64,000 bases of DNA from Benincasa hispida (GCF_009727055.1 NC_052355.1:7704283-7768282), one strand, 5' to 3'. Shown: positions 11,336 to 22,882, numbered from the stretch's first letter. Notes: generated from the letters alone by a model not told the origin. A program made the numbers and translations.

Positions 11336-12752
11336 TACTTGACGACTACGTGAGTTTCTTTTTCCAAGAGAGAAAACTCAAAATCCTTTTCAAATGTTTT
11401 TAAAACCACCTTTTCAAAATAGGAAAACCATTCTCCTTTTAAACTCACAGTTACCATGATCCAATAACCTCCCACTACTTTAGTTATTTAAAAGAAAAAG
11501 TATTAATTATCCAATAATTACTATTATTATAAATACAAATGATAACCAACTTATGCTATATTTATAACCTATAGTTTTAATATTTCATCTCATGAAACAT
11601 ATAAACCATAGTTCTTTTTCTATTCGATGGTACTTAATGTAAATCTCATTTACATCAATTCTCCACTAGATGTATCTTATACATCATACCGATTATATCA
11701 TATATAATCAAAATACCTCTTGTCAATTTGAACATTTCAAATCAACACCAAGAACTGATCCTTAATAGAATCCAAGCTACCAAGGGTACCTCATGGACCT
11801 GTAGCTCTGAAGCTCCAACAGTACGTGAATAACTGACAGGCACTCCACTAAAGACCGACAATTGAACTTTCCTTACTATAGATATATTATGTGTTCATCT
11901 TAACCAATCAACAGTATGACAACCCTTCACAGATCGCTCGTAAGTACAGCTGGGCCAATAATCGTTATGCCCTTGAAGTTACATCTGTCTCTTTAAGTAC
12001 CACTGATCTCTCTAATGAACATAAGTCATAGTCCTACTATAACTGAGTCTTCTCTTCCAAAGAGAAGCTATGACCACTATGTTCAAGCCCTGGAATTAGC
12101 CCTTAAGAGAGCAATCTCTCTACTTATCCCTGCTTTGGGAAAGGAGTGAATTTCATCTTGTGGATTGAGTTTCCAGCTCCTAGATTAGACAAGTCCCCAA
12201 AAAGGTAGGCATATTGAGTTGGCAATTTGGCCACTCTTACCCATACTAATCAAAGGACCGCACTCAAAGGCAGAGTTCCCAAAACACTCAGGATTGAGGT
12301 CGTGTCACCTATGATCGTTTAGGTGAGATGTAAGTCTCTAGTATCAACGACGTTATATACAGAGTCTACTCATCTCCTGGTCCAGGTCTTATACAATCTC
12401 TTTGTATAGGACACCCCCGCTCCACGTCTCCACATGAATGGTCAGGATCTACCATCTGTATTAGTTTACAACACTTGCAAACCTCTACAAAGCGGGTCGT
12501 GTCCGTAGTGTCACGAGGATCAAGTATCCCACCTTAATCCTTATACTACAGACCAATTTAGGTTATCACTTAAGGCATGATCCACTTGTATATCACATAT
12601 ACATGCTTAAGTTCACATAAGATAACCAAAAAGCTTTGTTTATTGGATATGAGTAAATGCCAGAATTAAATAACACTTATTTTATTAATTAAACAATGTG
12701 TATCTTTACAAAACAACAAGACTTCGAGAGAATTAGGACACCAATCCCAACA

Positions 12753-12767
12753 ATCTCTCACTTGTCC
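12753..12767 (-). other. Polypurine tract adjoining LTR D
   Basis: Minus strand reads GGACAAGTGAGAGAT directly before the LTR start. It is the primer for plus-strand DNA synthesis in copia elements. Confidence 0.7.
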
Positions 12768-12890
12768 TAATGACTCGGGAGACTAATGTACAATACAATA
12801 TAAAACTATCCAATATACAATAAACTAGGGCATACCCCAATATCATATGCCCTATAGGTGCGCCAACTACTGTTATGATGCATCGATTGA
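12768..12890 (-). pseudogene. 3' internal remnant of the copia element of LTR D
   Basis: The ~120 bp beside the polypurine tract resemble the untranslated 3' tail of copia internal regions (a GGCGCACCTATAGGG block, then TTGGGGTATGCCC). No RNase H coding sequence remains. The rest of the element is missing. Confidence 0.45.
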
Positions 12891-13578
12891 TCATCATTAT
12901 TATCATACACTTGGATACATATTTGCACAGATTTGACTATACGAAACACTATTAGCGATCGATGGAGTCGTTGCAATGAAGATAAACAAAACCGCCATTT
13001 CTCGTGTTATGAGATGGACCTGCGTACGATCTACACCATGAAGCAAGCTAGATAGTTTCCTATCACTAGGCTCACCAACCAACCTGGACTTTGATTTTGA
13101 TTATTCCTTCATGAGCATGATGTCAGATATATTTGGTCATATGTGGTTAATACAAGAATTTATTGACTCGATCTCAAAGGGAACTTTAATACCTATATCT
13201 TTGGATATTAAATTATGAATACATTATTTTTTATTAATAAGGTCCTAATTTTATAATAATTTTTTTTCTATATTTTTTTCATCAATAACTGATTTGTGGG
13301 ATTGCATGAGTATGAAAGAACTGTTAAATCTATATGCATGAGACTTAATCGGACAACCAAGTTAAAGTTTTCCTATTGACGGGACATTACAACGATAGAT
13401 CGATATTCGTAGCATGAATGTGGTTATAAAAAAAAAATTCAATGTTCGAACCCATGAAACAAAATAACATTGATAAAAGCATTGGGATATTAACCACTAT
13501 CGATTTCACCATAATAACCGATAGATCGGTCTAACGAAAAAAAGGAGGGTTAAAGCGGTCAAAATCTCTACTGATATT
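12891..13578. other. Unassigned sequence between two head-to-head LTRs
   Basis: About 690 bp that do not resemble the surrounding LTRs, with no long reading frame and no recognised domain. It could be old intergenic DNA trapped between insertions or a degraded element interior. Confidence 0.35.
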
Positions 13579-15646
13579 TGTTGGGATTGGTGTCCTAATT
13601 CTTCCAGAGTCTCATAGTTTGTAAACATTGTACATATTGTTATTAATAAAATAAGAGTTATTTTATTTGCATTTACTCATGTCCAATAAACAAAGATCCG
13701 TGGTTATTGTATGTAAACTTAAGCATGTATATGAGATATACAAGTGGATCAAGCCTTAAGTAATAACCTAAAAGGTTTGTAGTATAAGGATTAAGGAGGG
13801 ATACCTTATCCTTGTGACACTATGGATACGACTCGTTTTGTAGAGGTTTACAAGTGTTGTGAACTACTACAGATGTTTTGATCTTGACCATTCATGTGGA
13901 GACATGCGAGCGAGGCTGTCTTATACAAAGAGTTTGTATAAGACCAGACCACGAGATGATTAGTCACTTTATATAACGCCGTTGATAATTGAGACTTACA
14001 TCTCACTTAAACGACTATAGGTGACATGATCTTAATCCTGAGTGTTTTGGGAACTCCTGCCTTTGAGGGCGGTCCTTTGATTAGTATGGGTGAGAGCGGT
14101 CAGATTGCCAACTTAACATGCCTACCTTTTTAGGGATTTGTTTGATTGGGGAGTTGGGAACTTAGTTACACAAGACGAAATTCATTCCTTCCCTGAAGCA
14201 GGGGTAAGTAGATAGATTGCTCCCTTAAGGGCTAATTTCGGGTCTTAAACATAGTGGCCACATCCTCTCTTTGGAAGAGAGGAACCAATCATAGTAGAAC
14301 TATGACTTATTGTTCATTTGAGGAATCAGTGGTACTTAAGGAGTTAGATGTAACTACAGGGCAAAAACGGTAAATTGGTCCAGTTATACTTACGAGCGAT
14401 CTATGAGGGTTATCGCACTGTTGGTTGATATGGACACAGAAATATATCCGTAGTGAGAAGAGTGCAATTGTCGGTCTTTAGTGGAGTGCCCGATAGTTAA
14501 CGGATGGTGGATCCCGTGACTAAAGAATTTAGTTAGTTATTCACGTACCGTTGGAGCTTCAAGCTACAGATCCATAAGGTCCCCTTGATAACTCAATGGA
14601 TTCAAGTTAAGAATCAATTCTTGGGGTTAGTTTGAAGTGTTCAAATTAACAAGAGGAAATTCAATTATATATGATATAATTGGTGTGATGGATGAGATAT
14701 ATCAAGTGGGGGATTAATGTAAATATGATTTACATTAAGTACCATAAAATAGAAAAAGAACTATGGTTTGTATGTTTCGTGAGATGAAATATTAAAACTA
14801 TAGGTTATAAATATAATATGGTAAGTTGGTTATCATATTTATTTATAATATATTAATTATATGATAATTAATTTCTTTTTCTCTAATACCAATTGAGTGG
14901 GAGGTTATTGGTGGTTTTATGGTAACCATGAGATAAAAGGAAAATTGTTTTCCTAATTTTAGAGAGTTGCTTCATTCGAAAATAACTCATGGTGATAAGC
15001 TATCAAGTGAAAGTGTTTCACTAAACGATAGTTGTGCAGAGACTAAACGATCGTGGAGCTTTGACTATACGATAGTTCATCAGCTTATCATAGCTAAATG
15101 ATCGAGTGGCCTTGTCTATACGATAGGTTGCTATTTACTATATGATCGAATACATCATCTATACGATAGACTGTGTTATCTCCCACTTGCTCGATCGTCT
15201 ACACGATCGTTGTCCTCCAACCTCTTCCTCAAGCCAAGATCATACAGAGCCTACAACTCCTAGATTCCCACATCGAGAATATCAAGGTAACTGTTGTGGT
15301 GGCTTCCTCACTCACTTCGTGAATAGAGTGTGATTCGATTGGTTTTGTGGAGGTTGTTCGTTGTGTTCATTGTGTTCGTGCTGTTTACCGGTCGTTGTGT
15401 TCGAGCGTTGCTATTCTTGGATGCTTGGAGATTGATCGAGGGATTTGTGAAGAATGTTTCTTCAAAGGTATGTATCCTCTATCCCTTATATCATCTTAAG
15501 CATACTATAATTTCTTGTTGTTGCATGACCTATTAGTTTCCGGTTTAAGACTGTAATTGATTGTGTTCACTTGAATGGAATTTAGAACGATCTCTGCCGC
15601 TGCTCATGGAAATCCTCATGATTGATTTCCTTTAATATTTTCATCA
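13579..15646 (+). mobile_element. copia-type LTR E (plus strand)
   Basis: Starts TGTTGGGATTGGTGTCC, ends TTTTCATCA, 2068 bp, and is the same family as LTR D in inverted orientation. The block around 14130-14420 corresponds to the one around 11940-12200 on the other strand. A TATA-like TTATAAATATAA lies near 14805, and a CGATCG array follows it. A degraded primer-site-like ATGGTATC follows the end. The frames at 15142-15536 lie in U5 and are not genes. Confidence 0.75.
15026..15210. repeat. CGATCG/ACGATAG motif array in LTR E
   Basis: Exact CGATCG at 15048, 15192 and 15204, plus several CTATACGATAG-type variants, in the R-U5 part of the LTR. Confidence 0.65.
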
Positions 15647-15806
15647 GTAAAATGGTATCGCTTCATTTCAAAGGGTAAATGACGGAATTTAAGATAATAA
15701 TATTCTTACCAAATATGTGGGTCTCACTACATATTCAAATGCAAGTCGATTGAGAACCTTCTCAAGCTCAATCAGATTATAAGATGTGATTACGGATGGT
15801 ACAATG
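15647..15806 (+). other. ~160-bp module after LTR E
   Basis: Begins with AAAATGGTATCG (a possible decayed tRNA-Met primer site) and ends with GGATGGTACAAT. The same module follows the LTR at 19890-20791 (20792-20946). It may be the start of a leader or the extreme end of the LTR. No coding capacity. Confidence 0.45.
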
Positions 15807-17947
15807 TGAAGGATCTCATAACGCAGAGTTCCATGAGTGCGTTCGGATCGCTCCGATCTCACCGTGACCGAAATATAACATTATACATTCAACACATATA
15901 GTTATGCAAATAAACTCTAATTAACGGAATGATCTGAACAAAAAAAACTATAATGGAAAGAGTTCCATATCAGTTGAAGACTATCTTCAAACTTCAGAAC
16001 TCTTATGCAATGGAAACCCTCCCAATGATCTACCAACGTCCGACGGGAACGTCAATTACAACAGCACAATCAACGTGAACTCACGACTACAATGAGGACA
16101 ACACCACCACTAATGAGCCCCGAGTATTCTCGGAGTGAAAACCCAAAGGGTGGGCTTTGGTGAATTTGGTAGAGGAAGGAGGAAATACAAATCGTGTTGT
16201 CGATAAGCAAGTGACAGAGAAAATGATGCTATCGCATAGCAGAAGTGCTTATCGTCTAGAGATACTACACGATCATGTAGGATTTACTGAATAATCGTTT
16301 AGGAAAAGGTGTACGATCATTTAGTTAAATCGGCATACTATACGATTGTTTAAAGAAGCTATCTGATCGTGTAAGCAAGAATATGCGATCGTTTATCACA
16401 AGGTGGATGATCGTTCAGACGGAGAAGCGGCTATCGTATAGGCTCTCAAGCGATTGTTTTCTTTCACCAACGCGCGCTTCACAATTATTTTTGGGCGAAT
16501 GATGGACTATCGATTGCATGACTCAAAAATGAAAACATTTTTCATTTTAACTCATCGGTTACCATAACCGACGTTGCCCACTAACCCACCTCCAAACGTG
16601 ATATTAGGATTAATTATCATATAATTAATCAATCAATCAATTAATAAATATAATCATATTATATTTTTATCCTATAGTTTGATATCACATATCTACTATA
16701 GTATTTTCTCCTCTACTTGATATAAATCATATTTATATCTAATTTCCTTCATAATAATGTATCTCATACATTTGCCAATTATATCATATATAATTAACCA
16801 GTCCAATTATATCATATATAATCGAACTTCATCTTGTAAATTTGAACATTTCAAATTAACCCAAATACTGGTTTTCGACTTTATCCAAGCTATCTGGGGA
16901 CCTAATGGACCTGTGGTTCGAAGCTCTAACGGTACGTGAATAGCTGACTAAACTCTTTAGCCACGAGATCCACCATCCGTTAACTGTCAGACATTCCATT
17001 AAAGACCAACAACTGAACTCTTCTTACCACAGATATATTTATGTGTCCATCGGATATAACCAATCATGAGTACGATGACCCTTCACAGATGCTCGTAAGT
17101 ACAGCTGGGCCAAATTACCATTATGCCCCTGTAGTTGCATCTCACTCCTTAAGTACCATTGATTTTACTAATGAACAATACAACATGGTCCAACTAAGTG
17201 TGAACACCTCTCGGGCCAAGAGAAGGTGTGTGGTGCCACATCGTTCAAGCCCCGTAATCAGCCCTTAAGGGAGCTATCTATCTACCTACCCCTGCCTCGA
17301 GGAAAGAGTGAATTCCATCTTGTGTAGCTGAGTTCCCAACTCCTAAATCAGACGAATCCCCAAAATGGTAAGTTTGAATCGGCGACTTGGCCACTCGCAC
17401 CCATACAAATCAAAGGACCGCCCTTAATGGTAGGAATTCCCAACTCACTCAGGATTGAGGTCATGTTACCTATGGTCATCCTAGTGAAGTGAAGTCTCTA
17501 TCATGAACGGTGTTATATAACAAAATGTTAACACTTCGTGGTCAGGTCTTATACAAACTCTTTGTATAGGAGGCCCCCCTCACATGTCCCCAACACGAAT
17601 GATCAGGATCAGACCATTTGTGACAAGTCAAAACACTTATGACCATTCCACAAAGCGAGTGGCACATGTAGCGTTACCAGGATAAGGTTTCCCCCTTTAT
17701 CCATATACTACATACCATTTTGGTTATCACTCAAGACATGATCCACTTATATGTCACCACATACATGCTTGAGTCACATACAGATAACCAAGGATTTTAT
17801 GTTTATTGGTCTGTGGTAAAACAAATAAAATAAGTAAATGAGCAAAATACAAGATGTGAAGTAAATATCATATATTAACAACACAAGAATTCGTACAAGC
17901 TATTTACAAACTACAGGACACGAGACTTTAGGGCATCAACCCCAAGC
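15807..17947 (-). mobile_element. copia-type LTR F (minus strand)
   Basis: Element-strand start is at about 17947 (TTGGGGTTGATGCCC, with the first two bases eroded), distal end at about 15807 (plus strand TGAAGGATCTC). About 2.1 kb. It shares the conserved LTR blocks (for example TACAGCTGGGCCAAATTACC at 17100-17120) with LTRs D and E but is a distinct subfamily. No coding sequence; the frames at 16757-17268 are chance. Confidence 0.7.
16245..16450. repeat. CGATCG-like motif array in LTR F
   Basis: One exact CGATCG (16386) and at least eight close variants (CGATCATT, CGATTGTT, TGATCGTG and similar) next to TTTAG/TAAA halves. It occupies the same LTR position as the arrays in LTRs D and E. Confidence 0.6.
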
Positions 17948-18224
17948 CAGTGGACTCCACTTTTAGTTACAATTACAAATGAACGTGTAAACAATGAAGC
18001 CCATGAAACAAATTATGATTGATTTATACCCATTGATCTCCCCATGTAAACATGGCCTTAGTCACAATAAAAAAATGAGCCAACTCAAAAAGGAAGATGA
18101 TTTGAGGATTGAGTTTTAGTTAAAATTGTATTAAGAGGAAAGCCAATATCCCAAATGATTATTAAAAGTCACAAATTTGTGAACTTTAAAGGAGAGTGAG
18201 ATCAAGGAAAAAACTTTTAAGAGA

Positions 18225-19351
18225 GGAATATGTTGGAAAATTGTATAAAATGACCCAAAAAAGCAAAAACTTTTCTATGACTGACATTTTTCTAAAAACT
18301 TGTTTGCTATTGACCCTTTTAGCATGTGAAATACTACTTTTACCATCAGTAATACTTCACTTTCTCCTCTATTTCATATGACTCTTTTGCTCTTTATTTT
18401 CAACCAAAAACCGAAAGTTCAATGTCATTTAAAAGTAAAGATGCTTCAAAATTTTGCTCAATTTATAAGTATAGTTGGAAAGAACACGAATAAATGTATA
18501 AAAATGAGTGGTCATTTAGGTAAAATGAAGTTGTATCGACAAAAATAAAATTATCGTACGCGCAGAAAAGGTGTGGGATCACCGACATCATTGCGCGTGA
18601 CCGCTTACATCATGGTGCACGATCGCTGACTATAGGTGCGTGATCACTTTGAAATTTTGTTTTGGTCATATTTCCATCGATATAACTTCGGTTAAGCTAA
18701 ATGACCACTTGTTTTCAAACGTTTTTCATGTTATTTTCAATTATAAAAAAATAAAAGGTAAAAGAATATTGAATATAAATGACCTTGCAACATATGAATA
18801 TGAGTGGTCATTAAAGTTGAAGATTGTTTATTTTTTTTTTGTTACAATTACAAGTATGATTGGAAGAAACACGAAAAAAACCATATGAATATGAGTGGTC
18901 ATTTAGCTAAAAGGAAATTGTATTGACAGATATATGAAAAAAACAAAATTGCAAAGTAATCCCATACATGTAGTTAGTGATTGCGCACCTTTTCTGCGTG
19001 TACAATAATTTTGTTTTTGTCATATCTTTGTCGGTATGTTCATAAATTGAGCTAAATGACCATTCATTTTTATACGTTTTTTGTGTTCTTTCTAACTATG
19101 TTTATAAATTGAACAAAATGTTGAAGCATCTTTACTTTTAAATGACATTGAATTTTCATTTTTTAGTTGTTGAAAGGGAAGAACAAAAGAGACGTAGGAA
19201 ATAGAGGAGAAGGTAAAGTATTTAATATTGAGGATAGAAATGGTATTTCACATGTCAAAAAGGTCAATAGCAAACAAGTTTTTAGGAAGATATCAGTCAT
19301 AGAAAATTTTTTGCTTTTTGAGTCATTTTGTACAATTTTTCGAATATGTCC
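18225..19351. mobile_element. Fold-back (long inverted repeat) element, copy 1
   Basis: The left arm (from GGAATATGTTGGAAAATTG) and the right arm (ending CAATTTTTCGAATATGTCC) are inverted repeats over almost the whole 1127 bp, including inner blocks such as ATGAGTGGTCATTTAG. The same peptide wording (KNFSMTD.FLKTCLLL) appears in frames on opposite strands of the two arms, as expected for an inverted repeat. Flanks TTTAAGAGA and CATAAGGGA match at 6 of 9 bases, which could be an eroded 9-bp Mutator-type target duplication. It encodes no transposase. Confidence 0.75.
18560..18655. repeat. Four-unit ~22-bp repeat at the fold-back centre
   Basis: Degenerate units GGTGTGGGATCACCGACATC, GCGCGTGACCGCTTACATC, GGTGCACGATCGCTGACT and TGCGTGATCAC. 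These lie only on the left side of the centre, so they are not mirrored in the right arm. Confidence 0.55.
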
Positions 19352-19889
19352 ATAAGGGAAAAATAATGAAAAATAAAAAAAAAAATTCTACAACTTGTAG
19401 AGTGGAGAATCAAACCTTAAACACCGAATTGATAATAATATAAGTTCTTGTTAGTTGAATTATGTTCATATTGGTCGAAAATAAAACAATTGGTTGATAG
19501 AGGAAGAAAACATTCATTAGTTAAAGGTAATAAAAAATAAATTCAATAAATAGTGGTTTTCGAGTTCAATCATCATGGATTCCTAATTTGTTTATTTATT
19601 CTACATTCTCATTCATGTGCATTGTGTCAACTCTAATTTATCCATTTTTATCACAAGAGAGTGACAAAAGAAATGTTTGTTGAATGAGAAATTTTGGGTT
19701 AATCATAAATTGTCCCATCATCATAACAAAAGTTCAAGCCCATTGTGGAAATTATAAATTAGATCGGATCGAGTAGTTAAAGTTGTTCGGGTCCAAAGTC
19801 CACACAATTCAAGTTCATTATGAAATTTTGGGTCAAAGAACCTATTGGGCCCAAGCACAAGCCCAATATTTGGGTTCAAGCCTATGCAT

Positions 19890-19898
19890 TATAAATAG
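19890..19898 (+). promoter_or_regulatory. TATA box upstream of a CGATCG array
   Basis: TATAAATAG preceded by CCTATGCAT, about 90 bp upstream of the first CGATCG site. In copy 2 of the flanking repeat, the homology stops exactly before this box. Confidence 0.6.
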
Positions 19899-19944
19899 CT
19901 GACGGTGTGCAGGAGTCATATGCGCAGACATTGTGTTAAAAAGA

Positions 19945-20300
19945 GTGTCATCGTTTAGAAAATCAATGCCTATACGATAGACTGCACGATCGTTTACATA
20001 TACGATATTGCTAAGCGATCACTTACCGATTACACATTCGCGCGCTATTAACTAAACGATCGTTTACCTTTTCTTAAGCGATCGTTTAGCTCCCGATATT
20101 TACTAAACAATCGTATAGATGATCGCTTAGCTTTTCTTACGCGATCGTTTGGATGATCGCTCACCCTTTTCCTACACGATCGATTATACGATTGCTTACC
20201 TTTTCCTACACGATCATTTAGACGATCACATACTTTTTCCTATACGATCGTATACTTCACCTAAACGATCAAGCATCTTGTTTATGCGATAGACGACCTC
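19945..20300. repeat. Densest CGATCG array (LTR J)
   Basis: Six exact CGATCG sites (19987, 20057, 20079, 20142, 20177, 20245) in 264 bp of AT-rich DNA, with many one-mismatch copies. The perfect 14-bp palindrome TAAACGATCGTTTA is at 20053-20066. Spacers repeatedly contain CCTTTTCCTACAC-like pyrimidine blocks. Confidence 0.8.
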
Positions 20301-20791
20301 ATCTCCCACTTGCTTGATTGTTGTATATGATCTCTCTTCCTTTTTCCCTCTACCAAATCCAAACAAAGCCCACACTTTGGATTCTCACTCTAAGACTACT
20401 GAGGGCTCTGAGTGGTGGTGTCTTCTCCGTTTTCTTCTGTCAGAGTGGTGATTGTTTGAGGTAGACAGTTGGGTTTTAGACTCGCTGTGAAGATCTCTTG
20501 ATCTCTTTAGCATTATGAATGTATATTAGTATGTTTTGAATGTATATGCCGTAATTTTGTCACAATGAATTGGAAAGATCCGCTTCTGCTTGTAGGTACT
20601 CTTAAATAAGAGTTCCTTCACCTCTATCTCTTGTATCATCTTAAGCATGATGTAATTTCTTGTTGTTGCATGACCTGTTAGTTTTCGTTTTAAGATTGTA
20701 ATTGATTGTGTTCACTCGAATGGAATTTGGAACGATCTCTTCCGCTGCTCATGGAAATCCTCATGATTGATTTCCTTCAACATTTCCATTA

Positions 20792-20946
20792 GTAAAATGG
20801 TATCGATTCATTTCAAAGGGTAAATGATGGAATTTAAGACAAAAATATTCTTACCAAATATGTGGGTCCCACTGCATATTCAAATGCAAATCGATTGAGA
20901 ACCTTGCCAGGCTTAATCAGATTAGATTTGATTACAGATGGTATAG
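20792..20946 (+). other. ~155-bp module after LTR J
   Basis: Same sequence as 15647-15806 after LTR E, starting near AAAATGGTATCG. It is followed directly by copy 2 of the long repeat. Confidence 0.5.
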
Positions 20947-22882
20947 TGGACTCCACTTTTAGTTACAATTATAAATGAACGTGTAAACAAAATCTAAAAT
21001 AATCCGATGAGACCCACAAAATGAATTGTGATTGATTTATACCCATTGATCTCCCCATGTAAACAACCTTAGTCACAATAAAAAAAGGAGCCAACTCAAA
21101 AAGGAAGATGATTTGAGGATTGAGTTTTAGTTAAAATTGTGTCAAGAGGAAAGCCACACACCAACAAAATCAATATCCCAAATGATTATTAAAAGCCACA
21201 CATTTGTGAACTTTAAAGGAGAGTGAGATCAAGGAAAAAAACTTTTAAGAGAGGAATATGTTGGAAAATTGTATAACATGACCCAAAAAAGCAAAAAAAA
21301 TTTCTATGACTGACATTTTTCTAAAAACTTGTTTGCTATTGAACCTTTTTGCCTGTGAAATACCACTTTTACCCTCAATATTAAATACTTCACTCTCTCC
21401 TCTATTTCATACGTCTCTTTTGCTCTTTATTTTCAACCAAAAAATGAAAGTTCAATATCATTTAAAAGTAAAGATGCTTCAAAATTTTGCTCAATTTATT
21501 AGTATAGTTGGAAAGAACACGAACAAATATATAAAAATGAGTGGTCATTTAGGTAAAATAAAGTTGTATCGACAAAGATATGACAAAAATAAAATTATCG
21601 TACACGCAGAAAAGGTGTGGGATCACTGACATCATTGCGCATGACTGCTTACATCATGGTGCACGATCGCTGACTACAGGTGCGTGATCACTTTGAAATT
21701 TTGTTTTGGTTATATCTCCATCGATACAACTTTGGTTAAGTAAATGACCATTTGTTTTCATACATTTTTCATGCTATTTTCGATTATTAAAAAATAAAAG
21801 GTAAAAGAATACTGAATATAAATGGCCTTGCAATGTATGAATATGAGTAGTCATTAAAGTTGAAGATTGTTTTTTTTTTTTTTTTTGTTAGAATTACAAG
21901 TATGATTGGAAGAAACATGAAAAAAAAAAACGTATGAATATGAGTTGTCATTTAGCTAAAATGAAGTTGTATTGACAGATATATAACAAAAACAAAATTG
22001 TAAAGAAATCCCATACATGTAGTTAGTGATTGTACCCCTTTTCTGCACGTACAATAATTTTCTTTTTGTCATATCTTTGTCGATATGTTTATACATTTTT
22101 TTGTGTTCTTCCAACTATGCTTATAAATTGAGCAAAATGTTGAAGCATCTTTACTTTTAAATGACATTGAATTTTCGTTTTTTAGTTGTTGAAAGGGAAG
22201 AACAAAGAGACGTAGGAAATAGAGGAGAAGGTAAAGTATTTAATTTTGAGGATAAAAGTGGTATTTCACATGTCAAAAGGGTCAATAGCAAACAAGTTTT
22301 TAGGAAGAGGTCAGTCATAGAAAAATTTTTGCTTTTTGGGTCATTTTGTACAATTTTTCGAATATGTCCCACAAGGGAAAAATAATGAAAAATAAAACAT
22401 TTTTTTCTACAACTTGTAGAGTGGAGAATCAAATCTTAGACACCAAATTGATAATAATATAAGTTCTTGTTAGTTGAATTATGCTCATATTGTTAAAAAA
22501 TAAAACAATTGGTTGATAGAGGAAGAAAACATTCATTAGTTAAAGGTAATAAAAAATAAATTCAATAAATAGTGGTTTTCGAGTTCAATCATCATGGATT
22601 CCTAATTTGTTTATTTATTCTACATTCTCATTCATGTGCATTGTGTCAACTCTAATTTATCCATTTTTATCACAAGAGAGTGACAAAAGAAATGTTTGTT
22701 TAATGAGAAATTTTGGGCTAATCATAAGTTGCCACATCATCACAACAAAAGTTCAAGCTTATTGTAGAAATTATAAATTAGATCTCATCGAGTAGTTAAA
22801 GTCGTTCGGGTCCAAAGTCCACATAATTCAAGTTTATTATGAAAATTTGGGTCAAAGAAGATATTGGGTCCAAGCCTATGCT
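20947..22882. repeat. Long direct repeat, copy 2
   Basis: Second copy of 17948-19889 in the same orientation, with the fold-back element inside. It stops at CCTATGC, just before the TATA box present after copy 1, where a different sequence begins. Frames at 21306-21629, 22157-22432 and 22607-22795 belong to it and are not genes. Confidence 0.75.
21253..22369. mobile_element. Fold-back element, copy 2
   Basis: 1117-bp inverted-repeat element with the same ends and arms as the one at 18225-19351. It lies in the same flanking context, so it was duplicated with its surroundings rather than inserted twice. Confidence 0.75.

Larger units (their letters stand above)
10565..12752 (-). mobile_element. 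copia-type LTR D (3' LTR, minus strand)
   Basis: On the minus strand it begins TGTTGGGATTGGTGTCC at 12752, immediately preceded by a polypurine tract, so it is a 3' LTR whose internal region lay to the right. The distal end, near the CCGCTGCTCATGGAA block at about 10600, is matched by the LTR at 13579-15646; the exact last base is uncertain. TATAAATATAG on the minus strand near 11560 is a likely TATA box. It contains a CGATCG array and a suspicious N-flanked duplication. The overlapping reading frames at 10632-11190 are not genes. Confidence 0.75.
17948..19889. repeat. Long direct repeat, copy 1
   Basis: About 1.94 kb that is repeated, highly similar, at 20947-22882. The left ~200 bp resemble, on the minus strand, the 3' internal end of a copia element (a CATGGGGAGATCAATGGG block). 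The middle holds the 1.1-kb fold-back element. The right ~530 bp end in an LTR-like upstream region (GGGCCCAAGC, AAGCCTATGC) directly before a TATA box. Reading frames at 18196-18381, 18640-18888 and 19167-19355 are fold-back sequence. Confidence 0.75.
19890..20791 (+). mobile_element. R-U5 part of copia-type LTR J (plus strand)
   Basis: From the TATA box through a CGATCG array to a U5 nearly identical to that of LTR E (20630-20791 versus 15480-15646, including CCGCTGCTCATGGAAATCC). It is followed by the same ~160-bp module. The upstream U3 differs from LTR E and is the end of the long direct repeat, so this LTR is either a recombinant or a different subfamily. Confidence 0.6.

Noticed and set aside
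19945..20300. CGATCG array as a CRISPR array
   Set aside because: Repeat core is only 6-14 bp, spacing irregular, in a plant LTR with no cas genes.
18196..22432. Similar peptides in frames 18196-18381, 21306-21629 (plus) and 22157-22432 (minus)
   Set aside because: They are the same inverted-repeat arm read in opposite orientations; not a conserved protein.
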